Positions 19,073 through 28,373 are shown, counted from the first letter of the stretch. The stretch: DNA of 64,000 bases from Nonomuraea gerenzanensis (GCF_020215645.1 NZ_CP084058.1:6076001-6140000), one strand, 5' to 3'. The notes: a model not told the origin generated them from the sequence alone. Made by a program: numbers and translations.

Positions 19073-19588
19073 TCAGCAGCCGTCGCGATTCCCCCAGCCG
19101 CCCACGACCGAGGCCTGCTCCGGCGCGAGGGTGCCGTTCGTCTTCTGACGCCCCACCCGTACCGTGATATAGCAGACGCGCAGGGACGTCGAGGGCATGC
19201 TCACCTCGAACCACTTGTCGACGCCGTTGCACTCCAGCTGCGGCGGGTGCGTCTTGATCGGCTCATAGTGGTATTCGTCCACATAGGCGGCTGCGCAGTA
19301 CCCGTCGGTGGCGAAGTCCTTGAGCGGGAACCTGACGGTCACCCGCGCGCCGTAATCGGTCCAGTAGAGCTCTCCCTCCCCGATGCGCGCGACGTTCCTG
19401 AGGACGCCGTTGACGTATCCCTGGTGAATGAAATAGGGAAGGGGGTCGCGGTGCCAGGAATCGGCGCCGGTCGCCGTACGGAGGCTCTGCCCCATCGCCG
19501 GTGGTGGGGCGACGAGGACGATCGGACCAATCACCACCAGACCCAAGGCGGCGAGCGCCGTCCGCCATCGGCTTTTTCTCTGTTGCAT
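19073..19588 (-). CDS. small secreted protein of unknown function
   Basis: Predicted exported protein of 171 residues with an excellent AGGAGG ribosome-binding site. A signal peptide (about 1-34) runs through a hydrophobic core ALAALGLVVIGPIVLVAPP to a likely cleavage after AMG. The mature part is aromatic-rich (DPLPYFIHQGYVNGV, YWTDYG, YVDEYHYEP) and has four cysteines (in DGYCAAAY, LECNG, RVCYIT and the terminal DGC), so disulfides are likely. I recognise no domain. It is monocistronic, with its own hairpin terminator. Confidence 0.65.
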   Translation of the reverse strand: MQQRKSRWRTALAALGLVVIGPIVLVAPPPAMGQSLRTATGADSWHRDPLPYFIHQGYVNGVLRNVARIGEGELYWTDYGARVTVRFPLKDFATDGYCAAAYVDEYHYEPIKTHPPQLECNGVDKWFEVSMPSTSLRVCYITVRVGRQKTNGTLAPEQASVVGGWGNRDGC

Positions 19589-19744
19589 CTGCGCCTCCTG
19601 AAGAGTTGACGCACGCGAGTCGCTTCACAGAAGAGACATGGGCCTTTCATGGCCGCGGCCGAATCACCTGATTGCCTCAAGACGAGAGTCGGGGTCGCGG
19701 CTGATCCCGGTCAAAGTCTTTTGATACAGGTCGAAGTTCACAGC

Positions 19745-22603
19745 TCACGCACGAGGCGCAAGGACCGCGCGCACCTCGGCCGGCGCGCGGTCACCGGGCA
19801 GGGCGCCTTCGATGACGTCGCGGAGCTGCGACCGGGCCGTGATCCCCAGCTTCGGGAACACCCGGTAGAGGTGGGAGCCGACGGTACGCGGCGAGAGGTA
19901 GAGCCGGTCCCCGATCTCCCGGTTCGTCAGGCCGCGCGCCGCGAGCTGGACGATCTGCTGTTGCTGCGGGCTGAGCTCGGTGAGGGCGCCGGGCACCACG
20001 CTGGCGGCGGCTTCGATGCCGGCGGCGCGCAGCTCCGCCTTCGCCCGCTCGATCCAGGGCCGCGCGCCGAGCCGCTGGAAGGTTTCCAGTGCCGTGGTCA
20101 GCAGGGGGCGGGCCTCGGCGATGCGCCGCTGCCTCCTGAGCCACTCGCCATGGTCGAGCAGGGTCTGTGCCCGCTCGAACGGCCACTGCTCGCCCGCGTC
20201 GTCCGCGAGCGCCGCCTGAAAGTACGGTTCCGCCTGGCCGGGTTCGGCGAGCAGGGCGCGGCCCCGGTCGAGCAGCGCGGCGATCCGCGCCGACATGCCC
20301 GTGCCGAGGCGCCGCGCCGATCGTTCCAGCAGTGCGGCGGCGTCCTCCTGCCGTCCCTTGCGCACGGCGGCCGCGGCGAGTTCGGCCAGGACGGTGTAGG
20401 AGACGTGGTAGTGAACCGGCTCGCCGTCGTCGGTGAAGGCGGCGCGGAACTGCGCGTAGGCGGTGTCGTAGTCCCCCTCGGCCACTGCCGCCAGGCCGAG
20501 GGCCCGGCGGGCGGAGGCCGCGATGGAGCGGCTCTTCAGCGGATCGACGAGGGCCAGCGCCCGCTCGGCGCCGCGTCGCGCCTCGGCCGCCCGGCCGAGC
20601 AGCGCGAGCACCGTCGCGTCGAGCACCTGCGCGCACGCCTCGGCGTGGTCCAGCCCGGCCGCCGAGGCCACCGCCGCGATCTCGGCGGCCACCTCGCGGG
20701 CCTCCGCCCACCGGCCCTGCTCCAGGTACGTCCAGCCGACGGCGCTGCCCAGGCCGTCCGGCAGCGCGCCGCGGGCCTGCCAGCGGACGTACGCCTCGTC
20801 GAAGGTCTTGGCGGCCAGGGCGGTCTGGTCCAGGATCCAGGCCACGACGGCGAGTGCGGTCAGCAGGGCGGCGTCGCCCTTGGCTCCGGCGATGAGTGCG
20901 GGCAGCGCCGGGGCGAGGCGGGCGCCCGCGCCGTGGGGGTCGGAGACGGCCTGCACCCAGGCGCGCAGGGCGTCCCTGACGGTGGGGTCCGGCAGTGCGG
21001 GGAGCAGGTTCTCGAGCTGCTGTCGCTGGGACTCCTCGCCCGAGTAGTAGCGAACCACCGCGGCCGCGGCGAGCGCGTCCATGACTCGGGGCGAACGAGT
21101 GTCCGCCGCCTCCTCCGCGACACGGGACGAGTGAGTCGCCGCCTCCTCCTCCCCGACGCCGGACGGGTGAGTCGCCGCCTCCTCCCCGACGCGGGACGAG
21201 TGGGTGGCCGCCTCGTTCGCGATGCGGGTCAGTGAGGCGAAGGCCGCCGCGTGGTTCCTGCGCAGGGCCATGAGCTGCCCCGCGGCCAGCGAGGCCCTGC
21301 TGATCAGCGCCGGGTCGTCGCTGTGCTCGCGGACCTCGGCGGCCAGCCGTTCCACCCAGCCGAGCTGACCGGTGAGGACGGCCAGGTCGGCGGCCTCGGC
21401 CAGCAGCAGCGCCCGGTCGGCGCGCCGCGGGCTCAGCTCCGCGGCGCGCTCCAGGGCGGCGGCGGCAGCGGCGTAACCGCCCCGGCGCCGCGCCCGGTCG
21501 GCCGTCTGCCGCAGGGCGTCCGACACGGACGAGTCGGGACGGGTCGTAGCGGCGGCGAGGTGCCAGGCGCGGCGGTCGGGCTCCTCGCTCAGTGCCGCGA
21601 GAGCGAGATGCGCCTGCCGGCGTTCCTCGAAGGAGGCCGCGTGGTAGACGGCCGAGCGGATGAGCGGGTGACGGAAGAAGATCCGGACGCCGTCCTGGCG
21701 TACGAGACCGGCCCGCTCCGCGGGAACCCACGCCTGGTCGCCGGCCTCGGGAAGGCCACGTGAGGCCGTCGGCGCGTCCGCCGGATCGGCGGCGGCGAGC
21801 AGCAGCAGGGAACGGCGGGTCGCCTCCGGCAGGAACCGCGCCTGCTCCGCGAAGATCCGCTCCAGCCGGTCGGTGAGCGGCAGCGGGCCCTCCACGCCGC
21901 TGCCGCCGGAGTGCCGGCCCGCGCCGGCGCGGGCGAACTCGATCAGGGCCAGCGGGTTACCGGCCGCCTCTTGCAGGATGCGCACCCGGGCCCGGCCGGT
22001 GGGTGGCGCCGGTTGCCGGTCGAGCAGCCGGTTGGCCGCCTGTCCGCTCAGCGGGGCGAGCTCGAGGCGGTCGTACCCCTTGTCGAGCCCCGGCAGCGGG
22101 GCGTCGGCGCGCACGCCCACCAGCAGCGTGACGGATTCGCCGTCCAGGCGCCGGGCCACGAAGGACAGGACGTCCAGCGACGCGCGGTCGATCCACTGCG
22201 CGTCGTCGACCACCACGAGCAGCGGCGCCAGATCCGCGACCAGCGTGAGAACGGCCGAACCGACGAGCATGCCGTCGGGGGCCTCGGCCGTTTCGTCCAG
22301 CCCGAGTACGGTCCGGAGCGCGGAGCGCTGCCGGGGCGGCAGGCCGTCCAGCTCGCCGAGCACCGGGCGGAGCAGTTGGTGCAGGCCCGCGAACCCGAGG
22401 CGCGCCTCGGACTCACTGCCGACTGCGCGCAGCACCCGTTCGCCCTGGCGCCGCGCGTGATCGATCGCGAGGTCGAGCAGCGCGCTCTTGCCGGTGCCCG
22501 GGTCGCCCGTGAGAATCAGCACCTCGGCGCGGGACCGGTCAGTGGCGAGCCGGCGCGTGATTTCCGCGGTCTCGATTTCCCGGCCCACTGTCGGCCTTTC
22601 CAC
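19745..22603 (-). CDS. large ATP-binding LuxR-family (LAL-type) transcriptional regulator
   Basis: Regulator of 952 residues. An N-terminal AAA/STAND ATPase has VGRE at the start, Walker A GDPGTGKSALL (about 33-43) and Walker B LLVVVDDAQWID (about 128-139). A long alpha-helical repeat region follows, and a C-terminal LuxR helix-turn-helix with LSPQQQQIVQLAARGLTNRE and RTVGSHLYRVFPKLGI. The mid-region contains an unusual acidic tandem repeat (see separate entry). The start shown is a GTG; a second GTG 15 bases inside has the better-spaced GGAAAGG and could be the real one. Divergent transcription from the exported hydrolase genes suggests it controls them. Confidence 0.9.
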   Translation of the reverse strand: MERPTVGREIETAEITRRLATDRSRAEVLILTGDPGTGKSALLDLAIDHARRQGERVLRAVGSESEARLGFAGLHQLLRPVLGELDGLPPRQRSALRTVLGLDETAEAPDGMLVGSAVLTLVADLAPLLVVVDDAQWIDRASLDVLSFVARRLDGESVTLLVGVRADAPLPGLDKGYDRLELAPLSGQAANRLLDRQPAPPTGRARVRILQEAAGNPLALIEFARAGAGRHSGGSGVEGPLPLTDRLERIFAEQARFLPEATRRSLLLLAAADPADAPTASRGLPEAGDQAWVPAERAGLVRQDGVRIFFRHPLIRSAVYHAASFEERRQAHLALAALSEEPDRRAWHLAAATTRPDSSVSDALRQTADRARRRGGYAAAAAALERAAELSPRRADRALLLAEAADLAVLTGQLGWVERLAAEVREHSDDPALISRASLAAGQLMALRRNHAAAFASLTRIANEAATHSSRVGEEAATHPSGVGEEEAATHSSRVAEEAADTRSPRVMDALAAAAVVRYYSGEESQRQQLENLLPALPDPTVRDALRAWVQAVSDPHGAGARLAPALPALIAGAKGDAALLTALAVVAWILDQTALAAKTFDEAYVRWQARGALPDGLGSAVGWTYLEQGRWAEAREVAAEIAAVASAAGLDHAEACAQVLDATVLALLGRAAEARRGAERALALVDPLKSRSIAASARRALGLAAVAEGDYDTAYAQFRAAFTDDGEPVHYHVSYTVLAELAAAAVRKGRQEDAAALLERSARRLGTGMSARIAALLDRGRALLAEPGQAEPYFQAALADDAGEQWPFERAQTLLDHGEWLRRQRRIAEARPLLTTALETFQRLGARPWIERAKAELRAAGIEAAASVVPGALTELSPQQQQIVQLAARGLTNREIGDRLYLSPRTVGSHLYRVFPKLGITARSQLRDVIEGALPGDRAPAEVRAVLAPRA
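21097..21226. repeat. in-frame degenerate tandem repeat within the LAL regulator
   Basis: Four head-to-tail units of about 33-36 bases encode, on the minus strand, AATHSSRVGEE, AATHPSGVGEEE, AATHSSRVAEE and AADTRSPRV. Copies differ by substitutions and by in-frame codon gains. The block sits in the helical region between ATPase and DNA-binding domain, where such insertions are not usual. Confidence 0.75.
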
Positions 22604-22798
22604 TCTTTACCACCACGCAATTGTCCCGGGCAATTTGACAGGCTTTCAACGCGTGCGCCACCCGGGATATTCCGACACCCCTGACCTGGCGAAATCGAGG
22701 TGCAGTCGGGTGACTGATACCGGCCGGCGCCCGCGATCCGCACGATGGTGGGTACCCGGCCTGTCACGGTCCGGGCGTTACCTGATCGGAGTGCAGAA

Positions 22799-23845
22799 AT
22801 GGACAGCGTGCAGCCTTCACTGAGCCGGCGCGGCTTCGCCGGAATCGCAGCGGGCATCGGCGCCGCCGGGCTGCTGGGCAGTGCGGCGGCCCGGCCCGCC
22901 GACGCCGCCGCGGCCGCCGCGGCCTCCGGGAGCCTGGCCCGCGTCGAGACGATCCGGCTGGGCAAGGTCACCGTCACCCGCGTCGTGGAGTACAGCGGAC
23001 CCGTCGGCCTGACGTCACGCCAGTTCTTCCCCGGCAGTCCCGAGGAACTGTGGCGGGAGAACAAGAGCTGGCTGAGCCCCGACTTCTGGAAGCCGGGCAC
23101 CGACATGGTCAACTCCGCTCTGCAGACCTGGGTGCTGCGCAGCGAGGGCAGGACGATCCTGATCGACACCGGCGCCGGGAACGACAAGTTCCGCCCGTAC
23201 GCCAAGCAGTGGCAGTACATGGACACCGGTTTCCTGCGCCGGCTGTCCCGCGCGGGCGTCCGGCCGCAGGACGTGGACGTCGTCGTCAACACCCACCTGC
23301 ACAACGACCACGTCGGGTGGAACACCCGGCGCGAGGGCCGCGACTGGGTGCCCACCTTCCCCAACGCCACCTACCTGATCCCGAAGGTCGAGTTCGACTT
23401 CTGGAACCCCGAGGCCCCGGTCCGGCCGAAGTACTGGCAGGGCAACCAGAACGTCTGGGAGGACAGCGTCCTCCCGGTGCGCGAGGCGGGCCTGGTGAAG
23501 CTGTGGGAGGGCTCGTACACCCTCGACTCCAGCCTGAGGCTGGACCTCGCCGCCGGGCACACGCCCGGCTCGTCCGTGATCCGGCTGGAGTCGGGCAACG
23601 ACAGAGCGGTGTTCATCGGCGACCTGCTCCACACGCCGCTGCAGCTCGAACACCCCGAGTTCAACAGCTGCTTCGAGGAGGACGAGAAGCAGGCGCTCGC
23701 GACGCGGCGCCGCGAGCTGGAGTGGGCGGCCGATCACAAGGCCCTCGTCCTGCCCGCGCACCTTCCCGGCCACGGCGCGGCCGAGGTGGAGCGCAGCGGC
23801 GGCAACTTCAAGATCAAGAACTGGGCGGGTTTCAGCCGCATCTGA
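22799..23845 (+). CDS. exported metallo-beta-lactamase-fold hydrolase
   Basis: MBL-fold metalloenzyme of 348 residues. The start ATG has GGAG seven bases upstream. The N-terminus SLSRRGFAGIAAGIGAAGLL with an alanine-rich end looks like a twin-arginine signal. The core shows LIDTGAGNDKF, the zinc motif THLHNDHVGW (His166, His168, Asp170, His171), a later ligand in AAGHTPGSS, bridging Asp in FIGDLLHTP and a final His in LPAHLPGHG. All ligands for a two-metal site are therefore present. Relatives include lactonases and other hydrolases; the substrate is open. It is followed by the carboxylesterase gene after about 110 bases and divergent from the LAL regulator. Confidence 0.87.
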   Translation: MDSVQPSLSRRGFAGIAAGIGAAGLLGSAAARPADAAAAAAASGSLARVETIRLGKVTVTRVVEYSGPVGLTSRQFFPGSPEELWRENKSWLSPDFWKPGTDMVNSALQTWVLRSEGRTILIDTGAGNDKFRPYAKQWQYMDTGFLRRLSRAGVRPQDVDVVVNTHLHNDHVGWNTRREGRDWVPTFPNATYLIPKVEFDFWNPEAPVRPKYWQGNQNVWEDSVLPVREAGLVKLWEGSYTLDSSLRLDLAAGHTPGSSVIRLESGNDRAVFIGDLLHTPLQLEHPEFNSCFEEDEKQALATRRRELEWAADHKALVLPAHLPGHGAAEVERSGGNFKIKNWAGFSRI

Positions 23846-23957
23846 CCGGCGCTGGAGTCCTTGCGCAGGGCCTGCCCGCCGCAGTTCGCCGTCCAAGGGC
23901 TGGGCGTCAGTCGCCCCGTACACCGAGCAGGTCTGAACCCTGCGGAAAGGCACCATC

Positions 23958-25451
23958 GTGAACCACCGCCCCGGCCCCGTCGTCACCACCGCGCAGGGAG
24001 CCGTGCGCGGCCTGCGCGGAGGCGGGACCCGCACTTTCCTGAACGTCCCGTACGCCGCCCCGCCCCGCGGCGCGGGGCGTTTCGCCGCGCCGCGTCCGCA
24101 CGAGCCGTGGGACGGTGTGCGGGACGCCACGGCGCCGGGCCCCAACGCGCCGCAGTCCGAACGCAAGCTGGGCACGGTGGACATGTCCCCCTACTTCGGC
24201 GCCGGTTGGAGCCGCGGAGAGGATTACCTCACCGTCAACGTCCACGCGCCCGCCGAGGGCGGCGGCGGGCTGCCGGTCATGGTGTTCGTCCACGGCGGCG
24301 GGTTCGTCGCCGGCTCGACGCGGTCCACGCTGTACGACGGCTCGGCGTTCGCCCGCGACGGCGTCGTCCTGGTCACCCTCAACTACCGGCTCGGCATCGC
24401 CGGGTTCCTCGAGCTCCCCGGGGCGCCCGCCAACCGCGGCCTGCTGGACGTGGTCGCCGCGCTGCGCTGGGTGCGGGAGAACATCGCCGCCTTCGGCGGT
24501 GACCCGGGCAACGTCACCCTCTTCGGGCAGTCGGCCGGGGCGACCATCGTCGGCGGCGTCCTCGCCACCCCCGGCGCCGCCGGGCTGTTCCGGCGGGCGA
24601 TCGTGCAGAGCGGCAGCGGCCTGGGCGCGTTCACCGCCGAGCAGGCCGCCCGCGTCACCAAGGCGGCGGCCGAGGCCCTGGGCGTCGGGCCCGACGCCGG
24701 CGCGTTCGCGGGCGTCTGCGACGAGCGCCTGGTCGAGGCCGCCTCCCGGCTCACGGGCCTCGACCTGCGGACCGAGAGGCACCGTGACCCGCTGATCGGG
24801 CTCAGCCCCTTCAGCCTCGTCCTCGACACCCAGCCCGCCGCATCCGTCGCCGCCGGCCTGGGCGCCGGCGTCGATCTGCTCGTCGGCACCAACGCCGAAG
24901 AGGGCAACCTGTACCTGGTCCCGGTGGGCAGGTACGCCACCTCGACGGCCGCCGACGTCCACGAGGCGGCGGCGCGCTCCCACCCTGGTCCGGCGCGGCT
25001 CGTCGAGGCCTACCGCGCGTCGCGCCCCGGCGCGTCGTTCGCCGAACTGCGCTCCGCCATCATGGGCGATGCCCTGTTCGGCGCGGGCAGCCGCGCCCTG
25101 GCCGGCGCGCACGCCGCCCATCCCGGCTCGGGCACCTACGCCTACGAGTTCGCCTGGCGCTCGCAGGCCCTGGGCGGAGAGCTCGGCGCCGCCCACGCGG
25201 TCGAGCTGCCCTTCGTCTTCGACGTGGCGGATCGGCCCGAGCTGAACGGCCCGAACGCCATGCTCGGCCCCGGCAAGGCCCCCGCGGAACTCGCCGCCCG
25301 CGTCCACGAGACCTGGATCCGGTTCGCCAGGACCGGCGACCCCGGCTGGGAGCCGTACGACGCCGAGCGCAGGGCGACCATGCGCATCGACACGGAGTGG
25401 ACCCAGGTCGACGACCCCCGCGCCCGGGAACGCCGCGCCTGGAACCTCTGA
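23958..25451 (+). CDS. type-B carboxylesterase (alpha/beta-hydrolase)
   Basis: Esterase of 497 residues beginning at a GTG with AAAGG seven bases upstream. It has the family opening VTTAQGAVRGLRGGG and FLNVPYAAPP, the oxyanion-hole motif FVHGGGF (about 111-116), the SEDYLTVNV-like GEDYLTVNVHAP, and nucleophile elbow LFGQSAGAT with Ser192. The acid in GTNAEEGN and the catalytic His in LGAAHAVELPFVF complete the triad. No signal peptide is visible, so it probably acts in the cytoplasm. It is likely co-transcribed with the MBL-fold enzyme. Both would cleave ester or lactone bonds, suggesting a shared catabolic or detoxifying role. Confidence 0.92.
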   Translation: MNHRPGPVVTTAQGAVRGLRGGGTRTFLNVPYAAPPRGAGRFAAPRPHEPWDGVRDATAPGPNAPQSERKLGTVDMSPYFGAGWSRGEDYLTVNVHAPAEGGGGLPVMVFVHGGGFVAGSTRSTLYDGSAFARDGVVLVTLNYRLGIAGFLELPGAPANRGLLDVVAALRWVRENIAAFGGDPGNVTLFGQSAGATIVGGVLATPGAAGLFRRAIVQSGSGLGAFTAEQAARVTKAAAEALGVGPDAGAFAGVCDERLVEAASRLTGLDLRTERHRDPLIGLSPFSLVLDTQPAASVAAGLGAGVDLLVGTNAEEGNLYLVPVGRYATSTAADVHEAAARSHPGPARLVEAYRASRPGASFAELRSAIMGDALFGAGSRALAGAHAAHPGSGTYAYEFAWRSQALGGELGAAHAVELPFVFDVADRPELNGPNAMLGPGKAPAELAARVHETWIRFARTGDPGWEPYDAERRATMRIDTEWTQVDDPRARERRAWNL

Positions 25452-25462
25452 GAGGGAACACC

Positions 25463-25600
25463 ATGATGAGAACCGTCATCACCACCGGAACGCCCCCGTC
25501 CCGGCGGCTCGCCGGCCGAGCCGTAGGCGTGCTCCATGGACGACCAGTTGATGTCGTACAGTCTGTCGAACATGCGCCGCACTATGCCGGATCACACCGA
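25463..25600. pseudogene. junction of two gene stubs: a plus-strand gene start and a minus-strand HEAT-like start
   Basis: Just after the esterase, GAGAGGG and ATGATG open a plus-strand frame (MMRTVITTGTPPS) that looks like a normal gene start but soon turns into noise. From about 25500 to 25573 the minus strand instead reads MFDRLYDINWSSMEHAYGSA, resembling the first residues of actinomycete HEAT-repeat proteins (W..LEHAYG). Each stub is only tens of bases. I infer a deletion that fused the beginnings of two genes facing each other. Confidence 0.4.
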
Positions 25601-25707
25601 CAGGGACGGTGGGCACGCCACCGTGGCCGGTTTGGCCCCCAGCCGCTCGCCTAAGGCGCGCCCCCTCTTGCGCAGGTAGCCGTGTCGGCGATCGGCGGGC
25701 GTTTGTG

Positions 25708-26658
25708 CTACTGGTTGTCCTCGAGAAGTTGTCGTGTGCGGGTGAGGAATGCCTGGCGGACCTCTTCTGGGTGCAGTATCTGCAGGGGCCGGCCGAGGCT
25801 GAGCAGATAGCGGGCCAGGCCGTCGGCGTCTGGCCCGCCGATGTCGATGATGGTGGCGTCGTCGCCGTCCGGATGGTGGACGCCGACCGTTGGTGGTACC
25901 AGCCTGCGGGCCTCATCGGCCGGTACGTGCAGGCGGATGGTCACCCGCACCGGGTAGGGCCTCAGCGCGATGCCCGTGCTGACCAGCTGGGCTGGATCCG
26001 GCGGGTCGGGCAGGGCGGTGGCTTGCCCGGTGGCTGTGGCATCGATGATGCGATCGGTACGGAAGGTGCGCCAGTCCTGCCGGGTCAGGTCGTAGGCGAG
26101 GAGATACCAGCGGCGGCCGGTGTAGAGGAGCCGGTAGGGGTCCACTCGTCGGGTGGACGTCGTTCCGGCCCCGTCGCGGTAGGTCACCTGGGTGCGTTCG
26201 CCTCGCCGGCACGCGGTGGCCAGGTCGAGCAGCAGCGCGGGGGAGATCTGGCTGTCGTCGGGTCGTGCGGTGTGGGTGAACGCGGCGTCCAGCTCTCCGA
26301 GCCGGTCGGCGATCCTGGCCGGCAGCACCTGGCGTAGTTTCAGCAGCGCCGACAGGGCTGCCTGGTCGCTGCCGGAGACTCCGCTGAAGGCGGCGGTGCG
26401 CAGCCCGACAGCGACCGCGAGGGCCTCCTCCTCGTCCAGGATCAGTGGCGGAATGCTGGTTCCGGGCCCGAGGTGGTAGCCGCCCCAGGGGCCCATCTCC
26501 GATTCGATGCCGTAGCCGAGTTCGCGGAGCCGGGCGATGTCCCGGCGAACCGTCCGTTCGGTGATCTCCAGCCGGGCGGCCAGATCAGCGCACGTCCAGG
26601 ACTGCCGCGTCGACAGCAAAGACAGCAGCCGCAGCAGCCGCGCCGAGGTGTTGACCAT
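25708..26658 (-). CDS. YafY-type transcriptional regulator with HTH_11 and WYL domains
   Basis: DNA-binding regulator of 316 residues. An N-terminal winged helix (about 1-60) includes RLLRLLSLLSTRQSWTCADL and ITERTVRRDIARLRELGYG. The WYL domain (about 140-220) contains TYRDGAGTTSTRRVDPYRLL, then YTGRRWYLLAYDLTRQDWR with the WYL residues and FRTDRI. A C-terminal WCX-like part follows. Such proteins usually sense a ligand via the WYL domain and regulate a neighbouring gene. The AhpD-like gene is divergent with about 175 bases between them, making it the natural candidate target. Confidence 0.93.
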   Translation of the reverse strand: MVNTSARLLRLLSLLSTRQSWTCADLAARLEITERTVRRDIARLRELGYGIESEMGPWGGYHLGPGTSIPPLILDEEEALAVAVGLRTAAFSGVSGSDQAALSALLKLRQVLPARIADRLGELDAAFTHTARPDDSQISPALLLDLATACRRGERTQVTYRDGAGTTSTRRVDPYRLLYTGRRWYLLAYDLTRQDWRTFRTDRIIDATATGQATALPDPPDPAQLVSTGIALRPYPVRVTIRLHVPADEARRLVPPTVGVHHPDGDDATIIDIGGPDADGLARYLLSLGRPLQILHPEEVRQAFLTRTRQLLEDNQ

Positions 26659-26834
26659 GGCTGACAGTCTGCTCGATAACCAGGACCGTTTCTGACCGGG
26701 TCATACCGTAACGTCGCCGGCATGACCGAGATTGCCTTGGTCGAAAAGTCCATGACGACGACGATGATCTCCGCCAAGGTGCGGTGGATGACGGGGCCCG
26801 GATGGGCGCACGTAACCGACGAGGGGCAGGACCT

Positions 26835-27284
26835 ATGGAAGCACGCATGAAGGGTGTGGCGAATTTCGACGTGATCACCGCGATCCAGCATCTGCAGAAG
26901 GCGATCAACGCCGGTGGAGTTGACCCGCTCGTGCTCGAGCTGGTCCATCTGCGGGCCAGCCAGATCAACGGCTGCAGCCCGTGTGTGTTCGCCGGCGTCC
27001 AGTCGGCGAAGAAGCATGGAGAGAGTGAGGAACGGCTGCACAGCGTGGTCGCCTGGCGCGAGGCCCCGTTCTTCACCGAGCAGGAGCGGGCGGTGCTCGC
27101 GCTGACCGAGGCCGCCACCCGGATCCAGGACGGCGCGCCGGGCGTGACCGACGAGATCTGGGACGCTGCTGCCACCCATGTCGACGAGAAGCAGATGTCG
27201 GCGATCATCTTGAACATCGCGATCACCAACTTCTTCAACCGGATCAATCACACGCTTCGGGAGCCAGCCGGCAAGGCCTGGTGA
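26835..27284 (+). CDS. carboxymuconolactone decarboxylase / AhpD-like peroxidase family protein
   Basis: Protein of 149 residues with the AhpD core: LELVHLRASQINGCSPCVFA carries Glu35 and the redox pair Cys47-x-x-Cys50, followed by the KKHGE histidine. The second half has ALTEAATRIQDG and NIAITNFFNRINHTLR, typical of the family. Members act as alkyl-hydroperoxide reductase partners or unknown oxidoreductases. The start at MEARMKG fits family N-termini and has a GGGGCAGG upstream; an inner ATG at 26847 is possible. It is divergent from a WYL regulator. Confidence 0.9.
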   Translation: MEARMKGVANFDVITAIQHLQKAINAGGVDPLVLELVHLRASQINGCSPCVFAGVQSAKKHGESEERLHSVVAWREAPFFTEQERAVLALTEAATRIQDGAPGVTDEIWDAAATHVDEKQMSAIILNIAITNFFNRINHTLREPAGKAW

Positions 27285-27454
27285 AGGCGGGCGGTCGTCA
27301 TCCGTCCAGAGGGACGCGGCGGCGACGTGGTGGAGGACGAGATCGGCCGGCTCCACCGCCGGCCGATCCGGCGCCACTTACGGCAGTCCCGTCCTGGGCT
27401 CCCGCCTTCGGGTGGCCGCCGACAACCGTCCACTTTGATGATCATTAGGGGTGT

Positions 27455-28060
27455 ATGGCGATGAGCGACGAACTACTGGAACTGACCGTTACCGATGCCC
27501 GGGCCTGGCGGGAGTGGCTCAGCAGGCATCACGACAGCTCGGCAGGGGTGTGGCTGGTCCTCGCCAAGCAGAACACGACCCGGCCCACCAGCCTGACCTA
27601 TGACCAGGCGCTCGACGAAGCCCTGTGCCACGGCTGGATCGACGGCCGGCTACGACGACGGGACGAGATCACCTTCTGCCGGCGCTTCACCCCGCGCGGA
27701 AGGCACAGTCCCTGGTCAGTACGGAACGTTTCCCTCGTCACCCGTCTGATCAGCGAGGGCCTGATGCATCCGGCCGGAATGACCCAGGTCGAACACGCCA
27801 AGGCCGACGGACGCTGGGAGGCGGCCTACGCGGGACAAGCCGGCATCGAGGTACCGGCCGACCTGGCCGCCGCATTGGCCGCGAACCCCCAGGCACAAGC
27901 GATGTTCGACATCCTCACCGCCCAGAACCGCTACGCCGTTCTCTACCGGATCACGATCGCCGAACGCGCCGAGACCCGAGCCCGCCGTATCACCCAGTTC
28001 GTTGACATGCTCGCCCGCGGCGAGACGATCCACCCACAAAAGCGCGCCCTCAGCAGGTGA
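27455..28060 (+). CDS. YdeI/OmpD-associated family protein
   Basis: Soluble protein of 201 residues. The N-terminal domain has the family signature: DARAWREWLSRHHDSSAGVW, then LTYDQALDEALCHGWIDGRL and FTPRGRHSPWSVRNV. The C-terminal YdeI helix is ADLAAALAANPQAQAMFDIL, followed by YRITIAERAETRARRI. The biochemical role of the family is not established. An ATG six bases downstream is an alternative start; AGGGG precedes both. It appears monocistronic. Confidence 0.9.
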   Translation: MAMSDELLELTVTDARAWREWLSRHHDSSAGVWLVLAKQNTTRPTSLTYDQALDEALCHGWIDGRLRRRDEITFCRRFTPRGRHSPWSVRNVSLVTRLISEGLMHPAGMTQVEHAKADGRWEAAYAGQAGIEVPADLAAALAANPQAQAMFDILTAQNRYAVLYRITIAERAETRARRITQFVDMLARGETIHPQKRALSR

Positions 28061-28373
28061 ACGCCGGACCACTCCTGTCCCCGCCTCACTCCTCCAAGGG
28101 ATGTGGCCAAGGCAGGCTGACCTGCGGATACCAGGGAGGCAACATCGGCGCGAAGATGGCAGGTTGTACCGCCGGGGTACGGCCACCCTTCGCTACGATG
28201 ATCGCGGACCATGATGGGGCGGCACATTCGTGTCACCGAAACGCGTGAGGATTGTGGATGCAATCGACGCACAGCGATCAACCTGTTACGAAATAAGCGT
28301 TCCAATCTTCTGCAATGCCCGGTTCATCAAGGTGTCCGCACCCGGGGGCAGGGCCGACCGCAGGGTCTGATGA
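28061..28373. other. intergenic region with one small unassigned open frame
   Basis: About 310 bases between two converging genes. A GTG frame at 28230-28370 encodes 46 residues (starting VSPKRVRIVDAIDAQ). Its first part is less GC-rich than its surroundings and it lacks a clear ribosome-binding site, so I do not call it a gene. No convincing terminator was seen. Confidence 0.35.

Noticed and set aside
19649..21235. Plus-strand frame of over 500 codons opposite the LAL regulator
   Set aside because: Its composition is a mirror of the GC-rich minus-strand gene and it has no domain-like sequence; the minus strand has clear Walker and helix-turn-helix motifs.
26722..26850. 42-codon plus-strand frame whose TGA overlaps an internal ATG of the AhpD-like gene
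   Set aside because: Although the overlap looks like translational coupling, the AhpD family N-terminus begins at the earlier MEARMKG, and the short frame has no clear ribosome-binding site or homology.
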